Assembly: GCA_017591395.1 (NCBI GenBank)
Contig: WEDG01008616.1
Coordinates: 1-64,000, forward strand
Source of the DNA: Schistocephalus solidus
Lineage: Eukaryota > Platyhelminthes > Cestoda > Diphyllobothriidea > Diphyllobothriidae
DNA: 64,000 nucleotides
Reading direction: 5' to 3'
A program made the translations under genes and the position numbers. The first letter of the stretch is position 1, and each line of letters begins with the position of its first letter. The notes beneath the pieces are model-generated. The model was given only the letters and a program-made list of their open reading frames with translations. It was not told the DNA's origin and made no database searches. Below are positions 43,688 to 55,500 of this stretch, piece after piece.

Positions 43688-44238
43688 GTGTTGTCTTTAG
43701 CAGACGATGATCGAAGGAAAACTTTTGAGCTCTGTGCCTGCAGATCGTTCCATCGAATGCTGGGTGCATTGAAGTCACCCATGAGAACAACATCAGGTCG
43801 ACTGCTTATCTCCTTTATGTTCTCCAACAATCAAGTATCAGCGTCAGTGTCTGTCCCCGGTGGTCGGTAGAGAGTCATGACTTCAAGGAACTGCGATCCC
43901 CGCGTCTTTATTTTCAGCCAAATAGCCTCAATACCATTGCTAATCTTCTCAGTCATTTCACACACTGTGAAATTGCTTTCAACATACATCGCAACTCCTC
44001 CACCCTGGCGTTGGGTGCGGTCTCTCCTGAACAGCTGGTACCCGGATAAGGCTACTTCGCAATCACTGATGTTCTGTGACAGCCATGTTTCTGTGATTGC
44101 TATAATATCGGGAGACAGAACGGCTACCTGAATTCTCAGATCGTCGAGTTTCGAAAACAGACTTTGGGCGTTGGTATACAGAAATTTCAGTGTGCAGCAG
44201 TCAGCAGAGCCAAATTCCGTTTGTCTCGAGTTTGCCAA
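43560..44238 (-). pseudogene. LINE D: APE-type endonuclease, N-terminal part
   Basis: FLYTNAQSLFSKLDDLRIQ, AITETWLSQNI (catalytic Glu), GYQLFRRDRTQRQGGGVAMYVESNFTV, LEVMTLYRPPGTDTDADT, then after a break at 43831 the VVLMGDFNAPSI motif around 43800-43765 and FDHRLLKTTLEALFTQHVFLPTRA. Matches the plus copy at 9290-10070 closely. Confidence 0.85.
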
Positions 44239-44240
44239 TG

Positions 44241-45315
44241 CTAATTTGCCGATGCCATCATGAGCATGGGCTGGTTCCAGAGCAATGTTGCGTTTCTCTG
44301 TATCACGCGTTCCCTGTAAATCACCAGATTGCTCTCTCCAGCTGCAAGTCTCCTCTTCATATCTATCACTAATTCGCGGCGTTTCAGACGTTCTGCTGGA
44401 GAGTAAGTCCGGCTGAAAAAAATCTGTTTATGAGAGTTCCGAAGGTTTTGTTTTTTTCTCGAGAGAAGTAGTTTAGCCTCTTCCTTGTTGTCCAAGACAA
44501 TTTTTGATAGGCCGTGGTTTCACATTTTTGGGACTGTTCGATATCTTTTTTCCGAGCCTGAAGGCAGCGCGAACGGTTATCGTCTCTCCTGAATGAAGTA
44601 TATCATTCAGTAGGTGCTGAAACATAGCAAGATCAGCGGATATCCGTTCCTTTGAGGTGTGTGCAGTTGATTCAGGTAAGCCCTGGATAACAACGCAGTT
44701 CTCTCGGTCTTGGGCGTCTTTGGATTCACTGCCGATCATATTTTCCTCTGAATGACCAGAGGGATTCATTAGGTTTGTTTTCAACTTGATACTCGTTTTA
44801 TGTTGTTTCCCAATGATATCTTGCCACTCATTGGTATTTTCGCTCCCAACTAAGGGCTCTTTAGAACTGCTGGGATAGCCGACAGGAGGTGAGTCTGAAT
44901 TCGGAACGTTATCCAATTTGGTGGTGTTGTTGTCCGATGCTGGGATTCTGGGACTTACATTTTTGGATGAAATATTATCTGTGTCTTCTGAAACTCGTTT
45001 CTGTATTTTCTTGGATCCCTGCCGCTTGCCCTTTTTCCTTACTGGATGCTCTTTAACAGCTACATCGAGCTCCGTTGACGTAGCGTCATCTTCCTTGTTG
45101 GATGTGATAGCTGCGGAAGCTGTGCCTGCGTATGTGCATTTGTTTCCCTCGTGTTCCATCGTTAGGGACTCCTTCTTTTCGGGCAAATTGTGAGGAAGTT
45201 TCTTTAACTTCTCTATCTCCATCTTCAGCCCCTGCATATCCTTTTCAATCTCCGAAATTTTTAGAAGAAGTTTAAAGCATGTCGCACACTCTTCGTCCTC
45301 GTAATTGACATCCAA
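44241..45315 (-). pseudogene. LINE D: ORF1 protein
   Basis: The main frame (45315-44473, 280 codons) opens with VNYEDEECATCFKLLLKISEIEKD, a CxxC motif followed by a coiled coil up to about residue 45, then a serine/threonine-rich and lysine-rich middle (RKKGKRQGSKK), then NCVVIQGLPEST and ADLAMFQHLLNDILHSGETI...RLGKK, an RRM-like core. The overlapping second frame (44495-44241) has AKLLLSRKKQNLRNSHKQIFF and RLKRRELVIDMKRR. The PPAK-RAK motif lies just upstream in a shifted frame (45350). Confidence 0.75.
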
Positions 45316-45441
45316 AAAACTTACTAAACTCTTGGCCCGTTTGCGGGAGGTGATTTAAAGGAAACATGTCCGGAAATGTGGCCATTCGTATTATGATTTA
45401 TGTTTATTCCATCATTAAAAATTAGGTCAGAGATTTTGTCG

Positions 45442-45514
45442 TGTGGCGATAGCTCAGTGGTTTCGCCGTCGTTCCCTGCACGCTGGTGCCCCGGTTCAAA
45501 TCTCGGCAGTGACA
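45442..45514 (+). other. tRNA-like sequence, antisense to the LINE D 5' UTR
   Basis: The plus strand has a good A box (TAGCTCAGTGG at 45449-45459) and B box (GGTTCAAATCT, about 45493-45503), with the spacing of a tRNA gene. The T stem pairs four of five and the acceptor stem only partly, so it is not a working tRNA. The same place in the other D 5' UTR (1000-1075) holds a diverged version. It is thus part of the D 5' UTR or an old insertion into its ancestor. Confidence 0.5.
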
Positions 45515-45975
45515 TATACTTTGCACGATTTCCGAAGGGTGTATTTTTGAATTCCATGATAGATCGCAAAAACAATAAAGGGTTTTAAAAGTATGGGACG
45601 AAGGTTTTAGCGGAAGCAACTTTATGAATAAAATATCGAAATGACTCAGCCCTCTGTTGACTGGAAGATCTCGTGGAGTTGCTGGCGAGAAGTGCACAAG
45701 AGGAGAATATCGGGCGTATCCGCTGCTTTGCTGCAGTAGTCTTGTGAGGATGAAGAGTATGTCGAATAGAATCCAACGCTTGATAAATAAAGAACGCAAG
45801 AGTGACCAGTAGACTGAAATATCAAAAGTAGTAAATTCCTCGGAGGTGGAAAATTTTAAACCGAATTCGAAGGGCGCGGTCAATAGGTCGACAAACTATG
45901 ACAAACTTCTCCTACGCATGAACATATTTTCTTAACCTTTTAAATGATAAAATACCTCGCAAATTTTATCTGCAC

Positions 45976-47040
45976 GTATCCTAGCCTCCTGGGCCAGAGG
46001 GGGCTATGTGGGCTGGTGCTGGCTGGATAAAGTCAAAATTTAGAGAGTGAGCCAAAATTCCTTAATGCATAAAACATCTGGTTTGAACTCGGAGGTTATA
46101 ATACATGACAGTACTACATACAATCTCTTTCACACGTGAATTTCAGCGTACTTGCGCAATTATCATATAAGCAAAGCAACTTGATTTTTGTGGCATTACC
46201 ACTGCTCTGATGTCTTTTGCATTGATTGTTCCTAATTTAACACGTTTTGTCTTTTATTCGCGGTTTTATATTCCCATTTGGTTTTCAACTTATTTTTATT
46301 AAATCTCTTTTGGTTTCTATTGTTAACGGTTGACTTATATAATTTCCTTAATCTTTTATATCTATTTTTCAATGAAAACCACGCTAAGTTTTCGTGTACA
46401 GTCTGTACAAATTCCAACAGAAGAGTAGCAAAAGATTAAACAGTGTTCAAATTACAAAAAATACGCACTTATTGTCGAATGACAATGAAGGACAGTCGAG
46501 TTTACAGTAATGGTTGTTTTTGCGCATCCACTTGAGAAATATTCTTAGTTTATTTGCCGTACATGTTCGTTTAGAGGTTTTATGGTTGTTAAGTCCACAC
46601 CCTCAATGCACCAACCAATTTTTTAATCTTTTCGTGTTTAAACCTTTCCTGCACATTCTTCCTGTTTATCAGAGACCATTCAGACAATTTCCCTTATTTC
46701 GTTTAACACAAGAAAACCCTTACATGGGTAACCTAACTTTGTAGGTGCCTCGGATCCGAGGGCATTAATGCCATATGGGCCGTGAAAATATTTCCCGGTT
46801 GATTCAAGCGAGACTACAGGCAACTGTCTGTACATTACTGGGATAGTTACCGTACGCAAATACCCCAGACTATTCGCTTTTTCCGACCCGTAAAGTTTAA
46901 GGATGTCTTCACGTAAAATGGAACTCAGTGGTTCTTTTGCAATTTATGGTTAAATATAGCAGATAATTGGCATACGCACAAGCGTTTAGTATTCTTTTTT
47001 ATAGTCTAGCCGTTGCCTACATTCACCTACCTCAAGATAC
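45976..47040. other. Stretch with no supported gene
   Basis: Short frames at 46232-46417 (minus, lysine-rich) and 46514-46744 (plus) show no known domain. I see no LINE motif. There is a simple GGGCCAGAGGGGG-type G-rich patch near 45995. Confidence 0.35.
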
Positions 47041-47899
47041 CGTTCCCGGTGAGCTTGCGCAGAAACATGACACAACAGCATTGTTCTATGTTGTTCGTGT
47101 GGATGGTTTAGTGTCGACGTAGTACTTTGCGGTGGGCAAGTGTAGTGTGAAAAGTGACAATGTAACCAGGAACATGTAAGTGAATTTAACGTGATTAATT
47201 ACCTTATGTGTGTCGAAGTGTCAGAAGCCAACAACAAAAGCGTGCATAGAGTTCCAATTTTTATGGGTGGTCAGAAACTGTCAAAGTACTTTTTTTAGAT
47301 GCCGCTTATGCAAGATAATAAAGTGCAGCAGAACGGGGACATCCTTTGCCGATAATTATTCCCCCTGTTTTGAAATTCCTGCACGTGTACACGATGGTTA
47401 TGTCACTTACTAACCGCGCTTATGTCCTCAAGTATTAACAGAAACTTCAGAGGAATAAATCTTAATGCAATATGTGCAGACTACAGTATAATGATGAAGA
47501 AAATTCAGAAGACGCATATTAATTTTGTGAAGGATTGTCGTAAAGAGGATGCTTTATTACATTACACAGGTCGTATGAAATGGGATTTGTATGCAAATAC
47601 CCATACTTTAAGTTGTTAAAAACGTGTAGATGCATAGGCACTTCGTATATTATATGTCGTGCTGCCTACATGAAGAGTTATATGAAACTGGATCAATTTG
47701 TGGTATAAGGTCTCGACCATATGATTCAATTTGAGATCCCTTTTTATCTGCTAACTGTACGAGGGCAGTAGCATCTTGCATGATTTGCGACTGTTTCAGT
47801 GATTGGGTAAACTGAGAAGTCATAATGGTCAACTACGCCATGCCGCCAGCCGAAGTGCGTGGCAGCATTATAAGATTGCCATTCAGGAGACATAAATAA
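47041..47899. other. Stretch with several short frames, no supported gene
   Basis: Plus frames 47210-47413 and 47422-47619 include small Cys-containing stretches, but nothing that forms a known pattern. They may be relics of a mobile element. Confidence 0.3.
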
Positions 47900-48950
47900 C
47901 AGTTTCTGGCCAGATCAAATGCCTTACGATGGGCATAAAAAATACATTCTGCGGTCGTTCCCTTTTCAAAATACCGCCCTCCTTTGATTCATATTTGATA
48001 TGTCAAATATTCAATCCGGCTTCGAGGCTGTCCAGGTTATATTTCCTATTGTTAACGACAAATTTTTTAACTTCCAGAACAGTTTCGGACACTCCGAAAG
48101 TAGTTTGCGTATATTCCTCAGTGACTTGAACATGTCAAGTCATCATCAACATCACGTAAACCCTCAGAAATACCTAAAAAGTGTTCATCTTTGTGTAGGT
48201 TTTTTGCCTTTAGCACCCAGCTGTTAGAACAAAATGTAACAACTGCATTTAAAAACGCCTCCTTCGGCAGCTTTGAACCGTCAGTATAGCAGTGTTCGCT
48301 CCTCATACGTGCACTGGTAATTGTTTTATTAGTCCGACGCAGTTCTGCAAAACTCGGCGACCAACGTGCATATACTTCCTTCCATCAATGAGATAAAAAT
48401 TTACTGATGAACCATCTATATCCCGCTTCACCTACGTACAGTATAATGCTGCGATGGCACAAAACTACTGCATGCATTATATTGAGCACTTAATTTCGCA
48501 TTAAATTTACGCGCAACTTCATTGGCCTATTTTTCCAAACATTAAAGGAAACCCTTCGACGTAAACTGCTGATTCAACCGCCTACCTCTTCCTTAAGCTT
48601 GTTACTGGACGCTATGAAAACACGTCCTAACGGTTGGTGATTAAATCGTAAATATTAATTATAACTGAGAAAGGCCTTGACCGCAAGAATGTATATTTAT
48701 CATGTATGGCACCGGCCTAAAACGTACCGTCTATCAAATTGTGACTCTTCGATCTGGACATGTAATAGTGTTTTTGAGCGTTGCCCTTGAAACGCTTTTG
48801 CGCACGAAGACCAAAATTAGAACCAATCAATCCAAATGATCCGCGGATCCCGACACAGGCGCTACCATAAACGGCATAAAATGGTACTGGAAAAAAGTCC
48901 AAAAGCACCTCCGTGCAGCTAAAGGATCCCAATAAATCCGGCGTATTCCC
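47900..48950 (-). pseudogene. Possible relic of a LINE with an RNase H-like motif
   Basis: The minus frame 48932-48717 reads TEVLLDFFPVPFYAVYGSACVGIRGSF, which resembles the segment after RT in Jockey/R1/I-type LINEs (L..LP...Y....A....R). The minus frame 48306-48118 starts RSEHCYTDGSKLPKEAF, resembling the YTDGSK start of RNase H domains. The two are in the right order, 600 bases apart. No YADD motif is convincing further upstream. This is a weak call. Confidence 0.3.
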
Positions 48951-51900
48951 TTAACGGTAAAATTCCGCCTGGCTACTATTTGCCTTGTTACTCTGTCCGA
49001 GATCATTTACTCTTGTTTACCGCCGTGGAACCCCCTGAACATGGCACATAACTACTCTCAGACCTGTCTTCGTCTGTTATCAAGGCTCTTATAATTCCTG
49101 TTTTTTGAGCACACCTGGTTCTTAAGACTCGGATTTTCTACTCTTAACCTAGTTATGGAAGATTATTTTATTAGGGACTAGGTATGGTAATGTATTTTTA
49201 CTTGTATTTGGTGCAGCTGTGATCATACCTGATTTATCCGGTCTCGAAAATCTCCCGAATTAGACCTATACACGTCTGATGATATATGATAGCGGATTTT
49301 GGAAGCTCGACTATTCCTTCCACTCCTCTCGGCAGACGAGAACGTATACCGCAATTACAAGAGCTCCTTTACGCCATGACGGACTGTATCGAACCTGACT
49401 TTGAATTGATCTCTACGTCGGCAACTTGAAGTGGGTACCGGTGCTTGATCCATGGCAGCAGTTCTAAACGCATGGGGCTGACGAATAAGATGTCAAAATT
49501 ACCTCACTATTCTTTCCTGTATGGTCTGAGATATCCCCACAATATCGTGATGCGATATCCTCTTTCGAGACGAAGCCGGCGTACCCCACCCGAAGAGTGG
49601 TTATCAGGCAATGGTGGTCAGCCACTAGATTTAACTCACCTTGTACGTGCACGATCCAGTATTAATTAGATGGATCTAGTAGATGCACGATTTATTCGAA
49701 TTTTTTGTGTCCGTAGAGATATCACATCTGATACATCGACACTTCTAGAGATCGCAAAATTCCCAAGAACAGTATAGCTTCGTGGGATGACGTCTTCATT
49801 ACTCTATCCATTATGTAGCAGCAAATCCTCGGAAGTGTGTACTTCTTCCAAATAATCTCAGAGGGGCGTCTTCGGGGACAGGAGTGTAGCATGAAAACGC
49901 TTTGTTCCCCCAGCGTTTATTGATCAACCGACCAATTTAGCGATTTACTTCATTCACAAAAGCACAGCTTATAGGTTATAAAAGCTTAGTGCTGGTAGAG
50001 CGACATCGTTAACGTTTTCGGGACCAGTCAGTCGGTGTTCCTCGAAATCATGTAGTCGCTTCGCCTTCGCGGTCAATGGCTTTGTGAGTTACACTCGGAC
50101 ATAGCAACTAACCTTGTCCAACTTCAGACCGTATATTGAGCGGCTTGAAAAGATTTTACGGATCAGGACTCGCGCAATGTCAGAACGATTTTAGACCCTG
50201 ATCGGGGCGATGAATTTTGCCGATATACCGTTTATTTCCTTTAATCTGCAACAGGAACGCACAGTAGGCAGAATAGAACCTTATGGTCATGTCAGCAAAC
50301 TAATGATCGTCGGTTGTTGGCAGCCATAAACAAATTAGGAATGCTTCTCAGTATTACTGTTCGGTCCGCGCATCCAAAACAAGCGTACTTTGCTATCTTA
50401 CGAGAGGGACAGTGAGTATAGCTTAAATGCAGCTTATGCCACTGTAGTTCTCTCATCTTATCGTATCTCTCAGTCTGAAAATAGGCATTCATTCATTGGA
50501 AACGAGCTTCTCTGGCCACGCCTCTCGGTCACCTCATTATGCCTAGTTTCCAGTGTCCGCACAGAACTAATAGGCTTTGGTAGAAATACCATCCCTTGTG
50601 GACACCTTCTTACGCAGCCTCAGTTATATGCGGGGAGTTTTTAAGATTTGTGGTCATGTGACACTGCTTAAGCTGAAGAAGGATACAAATTTGCTGCTGA
50701 ATAGCTCACGAGGGTGGTGGTTTTGTCATCGAAATGGAGGTATTCAAAAATGCTCACGCCAGCACTCGATGTTGGTTGCCATTTACATCAGGAAAGGTCA
50801 CGGTGCGGAGGCTTTGCCGCTAACTTGACGAAAAATTTAGTATGGTTTTCGAGTGTCACCAACGTTTGGGGCCTGATTCATGCAGGTCAATATTTAAGCT
50901 CAATAATTTTTGCGATCATATTTGGACGGCTTTGCCGCCATGATCCGCACTTGGCGGAAGGAATCATCTTTGCGGAACTTAGCCAGGACTGTCTGGGTAG
51001 TCAATGTGGCGTCGCCCGGTATATCCAAGAATTCTCTCACCTCCCTTATGGACTGATGAGTTCAATAATTTCCATTTGCTGTTGCTTTCTCCTTAACTTT
51101 GGGTCACGGACTCAGGTTTGTTGGTTTGTCCTGTTTTTGCGATATCGATGCGTCTTGTTCTTAACAATTTGTGTGCGGATGACAGGTTAACTAGTGGGCG
51201 TGTACGAACGACAACATGGTCTGACCCGTGGTTGTTTCCACTTTCGGCACCACTAATCTATCTGTTATCACGAAACCAGCTGCGGGATCTATAACTGACT
51301 GTAATCTAGTCAATATGACTGGTCGTTTCGATACAAGTTCATTAGATGTTTATGTCGTCACTGAAATTAAGCGTTAGTGATCAGCAGAATTCAGAATTAT
51401 TTTGCCACTGTCTCATCAGGAGGCAAACCCAAAGTGGCCAATAAGATGACTGTTTGAGAAGTCGCCTGGTCCATTTCGATCATTCCAAAATCCGGCAGGT
51501 CACAACGAGAGAGAGAGTCTTTTAAGTACTTCTTGTAGTTGCTAGTAGTTTTTTTGTCTGCTGGTCGGCAGCCGAGGTTGGTGTATACACAAAGACAACG
51601 TGAATATTCGTCAAGTGACTTGTCGTGCTTAAAGCATCCGCGGACTTACTGGTTCCTACAAGCAGTTCATTTTTCGCTTGATGTTAGAGAACGATTGCCA
51701 CACTAGAAGAGACACGTTGTTCGCTGTGGTTTAGATCAGGTTGGCTCCTGGACTCTTCGGTTACCATGTGCCGTCCTCAGAGACTCGGACTTCAGACAGA
51801 CGCCCACGTCGTGCTGAGGAAGACTGTGCACCGTTAAACTTTGGTTGTGAAGGTCCAGGAACGATCAAAGCAACCAATACCGAGGGTCTGTTATAGACGC

Positions 51901-52387
51901 ATCATTCAAATTTGCCTACTTCGTCTGTACCACTGTACCAAAGTTGTGGAGCGCGTCGGTTCTGCTGACAACCTAGTGCGGATCGTATTACTTGAATCTC
52001 ACGTTCGCGGGGTTTCTTGTAAATTTGGGGTACGGACTTGTACCCAACAGTTGCTCGGATGCTTTTTAAAGTTCTTCACTTCTATTGCTTTGGTTGAGGA
52101 ACCCAATTACGAGGCAGCGGTAGCAAGCCAATTTATTTACTCACTATTTAATTTCACCATATCCCAGTGCCTTTATCGGGCTTTACGGGATTCTATAAGG
52201 CAGTTGACCTACCAGACATCGGCCGCCCTCACATTTTTCCTTCCCTTTGCCTATTATGTCGTCCTACTCTCTCGTCTGGATGGGCTTTTTATCAGTATAT
52301 AATTTACTAACTTCCCATTAGACATTTTTTTTTCGAATTGCATCAATCGCCCATCACCCCCTTTTTCTCCCATTCTTCCTCTCCTTT
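48951..52387. other. Long stretch with no supported gene, upstream of TTC7
   Basis: Frames of up to 158 codons occur (50714-51190 and 51841-52302, plus), but their composition is that of random sequence, and I recognise no domain. The promoter and 5' exon(s) of TTC7 may lie here. I could not identify a TATA element or an upstream exon with confidence. Confidence 0.35.
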
Positions 52388-52390
52388 AGA
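52350..52390 (+). promoter_or_regulatory. 3' splice acceptor directly before the TTC7 start codon
   Basis: A long pyrimidine tract (CCCCCTTTTTCTCCCATTC, then TTCCTCTCCTTTAG) ends in AG at 52388-52389, one base before ATG at 52391. Either a 5' UTR exon lies upstream or the messenger receives a spliced leader by trans-splicing, which is established for flatworms including tapeworms. Confidence 0.6.
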
Positions 52391-52526
52391 ATGTGCGCTG
52401 CAAAGGCAACTCGTGCACGAAAGACACGGTTAGAGTTGGAGATTGAACGGAACCGGGCCGAAGGCAACCTCACAAAGGCTCTGGAACAAGCTTATCCCCT
52501 CAAAGGAGAACGTGGTGGACCAAGTG
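52391..52526 (+). CDS. TTC7: TTC7 exon 1
   Basis: Starts MCAAKATRARKTRLELEIER. The basic start followed by R-LE-EIERNRAEG matches the family's first helix. Ends in phase 1 with GTATTT donor. The ATG is chosen because of the family N-terminus and the acceptor one base upstream. Confidence 0.9.
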
Positions 52527-55500
52527 GTATTTTTTTCTGTTCCGTTAACCTACGATACCCCCTCATTCTTCTTATTCTTTCCAGCCAGCCTCTTTCATCT
52601 GGTATTTTGTGAAAATAAGTTGGAGCCAGCCGAAAAGGATTGCTCTTCAGCAATTGACTTTGCAGGCGCCGAATCAGCCGCGGAAGATGCTTTGCGCACC
52701 GCTTCGGACGATCAGTATCGCCTAGAAGCTCTGATATTGAAGGCTAAGATTGCATTTATTCGGGAAAATTATGCCACTGTTGTGGAACTTTTGGACGGTG
52801 TCGACTTAAAAAATGCTAAAATCGAGTCCTACACTGCACGCTTCGTGCGGCTACTTTGCGAGGGTTTGGCCATGTTGGGTAGGTTCATCTACGCAGTCTG
52901 ATTTGTTAATTCAGGTCTAAGCAAGGAGCGTACCGCCTCAAAGACGGAGACCATGCTGTCTCCAGAGATATGTGATTGTTATGAATTAGCCGGAAATATG
53001 TGTATTCGGCATCTGCAGGAGTTGGAATCTTCTGTGCCTGAGTCGGTCCTGCCCATCGGAATTCCCAAAGTTGTTGAGCTGGCGATAAAGAGGCGGGTTC
53101 TGATACCTTTGCAGCAAAAGTACGTTGACTAGTTTTATATTCAATTTGCCACTGTTATGTGCTTCCATATCATTTTAAGAGATTTAACCTTTTGTACCTT
53201 ATAACATGCTTTCGATTTTCACTATTTATGGTAAGGGTTTGTGGGAGTATTTCGCCGTCCGGTTGCATTTTTATTTTGTAGTTACTGTTATTGGTTCGCT
53301 ACAACAGTTCGACCGTCTTATCCGGCGAGTTCCACTATATGCTGTATCGCATGGTGACGTAGGGACAGTGAATTGCATGTGAATTAATTTTACCTGATAG
53401 CAGACTTGTGCTGCATCTCCCACCTTCTCTCTTCCCTCACTCACATGTGCCAGGAGTCAATAAGACCGGAGCAGGGATCGGGCGCAGGTGGCTGGTGCGG
53501 CGTGAGCCTGAATCTAAACGTGCCATCAGACCTTCCCTGTGGACGGCATTGCTTTGTTACTGCAGAGTAAACGTTTACTGTCGATACAAGCGAAAATGCG
53601 AGCTCAGGAAGTAATTTAGAAAAGTTAGACGCGATCACTGCTGTTCCTGATGATGGGCCCGAGCTTGAATCTGAAAAGTCAGGCAAATAAATTCCTTGTC
53701 CCAGCGATTGCATCTATTTCTTCCCTGTACGCGCACTGCAGAGGACATCGCGTCCTCCAATTCGCGGTAAGCCTCCCTGGAGGGGAGGGCAAGTTTCCCA
53801 CTTTTCGACTCTTGCATTTCGAACCCCATAACCACCGGCATATGGACTTCCAATTGCGTCGATGGTAACAAAAGCACGTACTGCAACTTCAGGTTCAACC
53901 GACATTGTCGTCATCTGTGCTGGCGTAAAATTGTGGTGTGATGGGAAGGCATCTTACATAAGGGAGTTGGAGATAGAAACAGCGTTCTTCAACCGTGCCC
54001 GCAAAAGTTTCATTTTCCCTCTCTAAATTAATTGGCATATACATACAAACGCGATTTTAATGAGGCCGTGTGCAAGAAGGCGAGCATTTCATAACAATCC
54101 AAAAAAAGCCTTCTTGACTGCTGGACTGTATATCTCAATGGGCAATTCCGCTATACTCCACAGAACTGTTCGTTCATCGCAAGTGACATTCACTACAACT
54201 TTCTGGGGTATACACTGGTGCCTTACCCGAGGTTCAGTTTATGGTGAAGCAACGTTTCGCACCATATTCCGTGGTCCTCCCATCCCCCCCCCCCCCCCTC
54301 CTACACCACCACCACATTCCAGTGGTGAGACAGAGTCAGGACGAATGAAGATGGGCGAGGACCCAATGACCGGCAAGGCTGAATCCACGTCTGCGCCTAA
54401 CACGCTTCGCACGAAAGCCTTTCAAGGAGGGAATATCGAATTTCACACCTCTTTGTACATTTACTTTTTCCTGTGAGGTAGGTTAGATTGTTCACACTGG
54501 TCGGTGCCTATCTAAAAGAATGCGGGCGCTCCGTCAGGCATGGCGGAGAAGCCACTAGGTCAGCGTCTCTTGGCAACAGCAGAAGCAACTGCCTTCCAAG
54601 TGATGGAAACGGAAGAACCTCGTGCAAGCTCCGCGTTTACCGTCGCCAAGGCTCACTTACCTCCATGCACTTATTCACGATCTCCCTTCTGGTGCAACTC
54701 TACCTAGCTCTCACTGCCTCCGAGATCACTCTTATTACCGCCTATCGCTATTCCCAGCCCCCCCCCTGTTGTATAAATGCGCACATGTGATCGCGTACTG
54801 CTCTTCTGATTTCATAAAAGTGGAGAGTTAATGACGACTACAGTAAGGGAAGGAGATCCATTTCAGTCTGGCCCCTGTTGCTGCTCAGGTGGGCCGAAAT
54901 GTCTCATCCGCTGACTCTTTATGTCGATTTTAAAGTACCTTTGGTTGTTTTTAGTGACAAACCTAGGCGCTAGAGATGACCTGAAACGCTTCCGCCCTCT
55001 CCCACATCTCATCTCAACGCAAGTCCTGAGCAAACCTACAGCCGACAAGATTTCGCGCCTGGTGTGTCAGGCGCCCCTCTCTACCGCGTCGCGCTCCCCC
55101 CCACAAAGCGCCACGTAGGAGTTGCGCTGAACCAATGGGGGGAGAGGTCATGAACCGGCATGCGTTATTGGACTGCGCACCCCCTTATCTATGCCATTCA
55201 AGGAGGTGCGGTTGCAAGCCTAGGCGCAGGCTCACGTCGCGCCAGCTGTCGGTGTCCGATCCAGTTTCCGGTTTTCTTGACAATCTTTATACCGAGCCAA
55301 AGAGTTTGAGGGAGAATAGAGTGCGATAGGTGCTGCACAAGTCTACTACCACTACAAACTTATTTACGTGCAAGTCACCGTTCCTGCGTCCACTATGCTG
55401 TGGAGTACGCTGTGGACGTCGTCGGAATTGATGGTCGAACTGTCGTCTATCGCGTGCTTAACGCAAACACCCACGCATATGTGATGCGCCTTCCGTCATT

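Larger units (their letters stand above)
41209..45975 (-). mobile_element. LINE family D, near-full-length (4.8 kb)
   Basis: In minus order: a long 5' UTR (45975-45320) with an antisense tRNA-like stretch, ORF1 (45315-44473 plus 44495-44241), endonuclease (44238-43550), linker and RT (43687-42022), C-terminal region (42103-41373), and 3' end 41281-41240 followed by a tail of CTGAA repeats (41236-41209). It gives the reference against which the split D at 7812-21075 can be read. About seven frame breaks. Confidence 0.9.

Noticed and set aside
50714..51190. 158-codon plus-strand frame
   Set aside because: Hydrophobic and Cys-rich at random, with no family match; the opposite strand is no better.
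51841..52302. 153-codon plus-strand frame just upstream of TTC7
   Set aside because: No recognisable domain; composition looks random, and it has no link to the TTC7 N-terminus.
52443..52901. Continuous 152-codon frame over TTC7 exons 1-2
   Set aside because: It reads through the first intron from an internal out-of-frame ATG; the spliced model matches the TTC7 N-terminus better.
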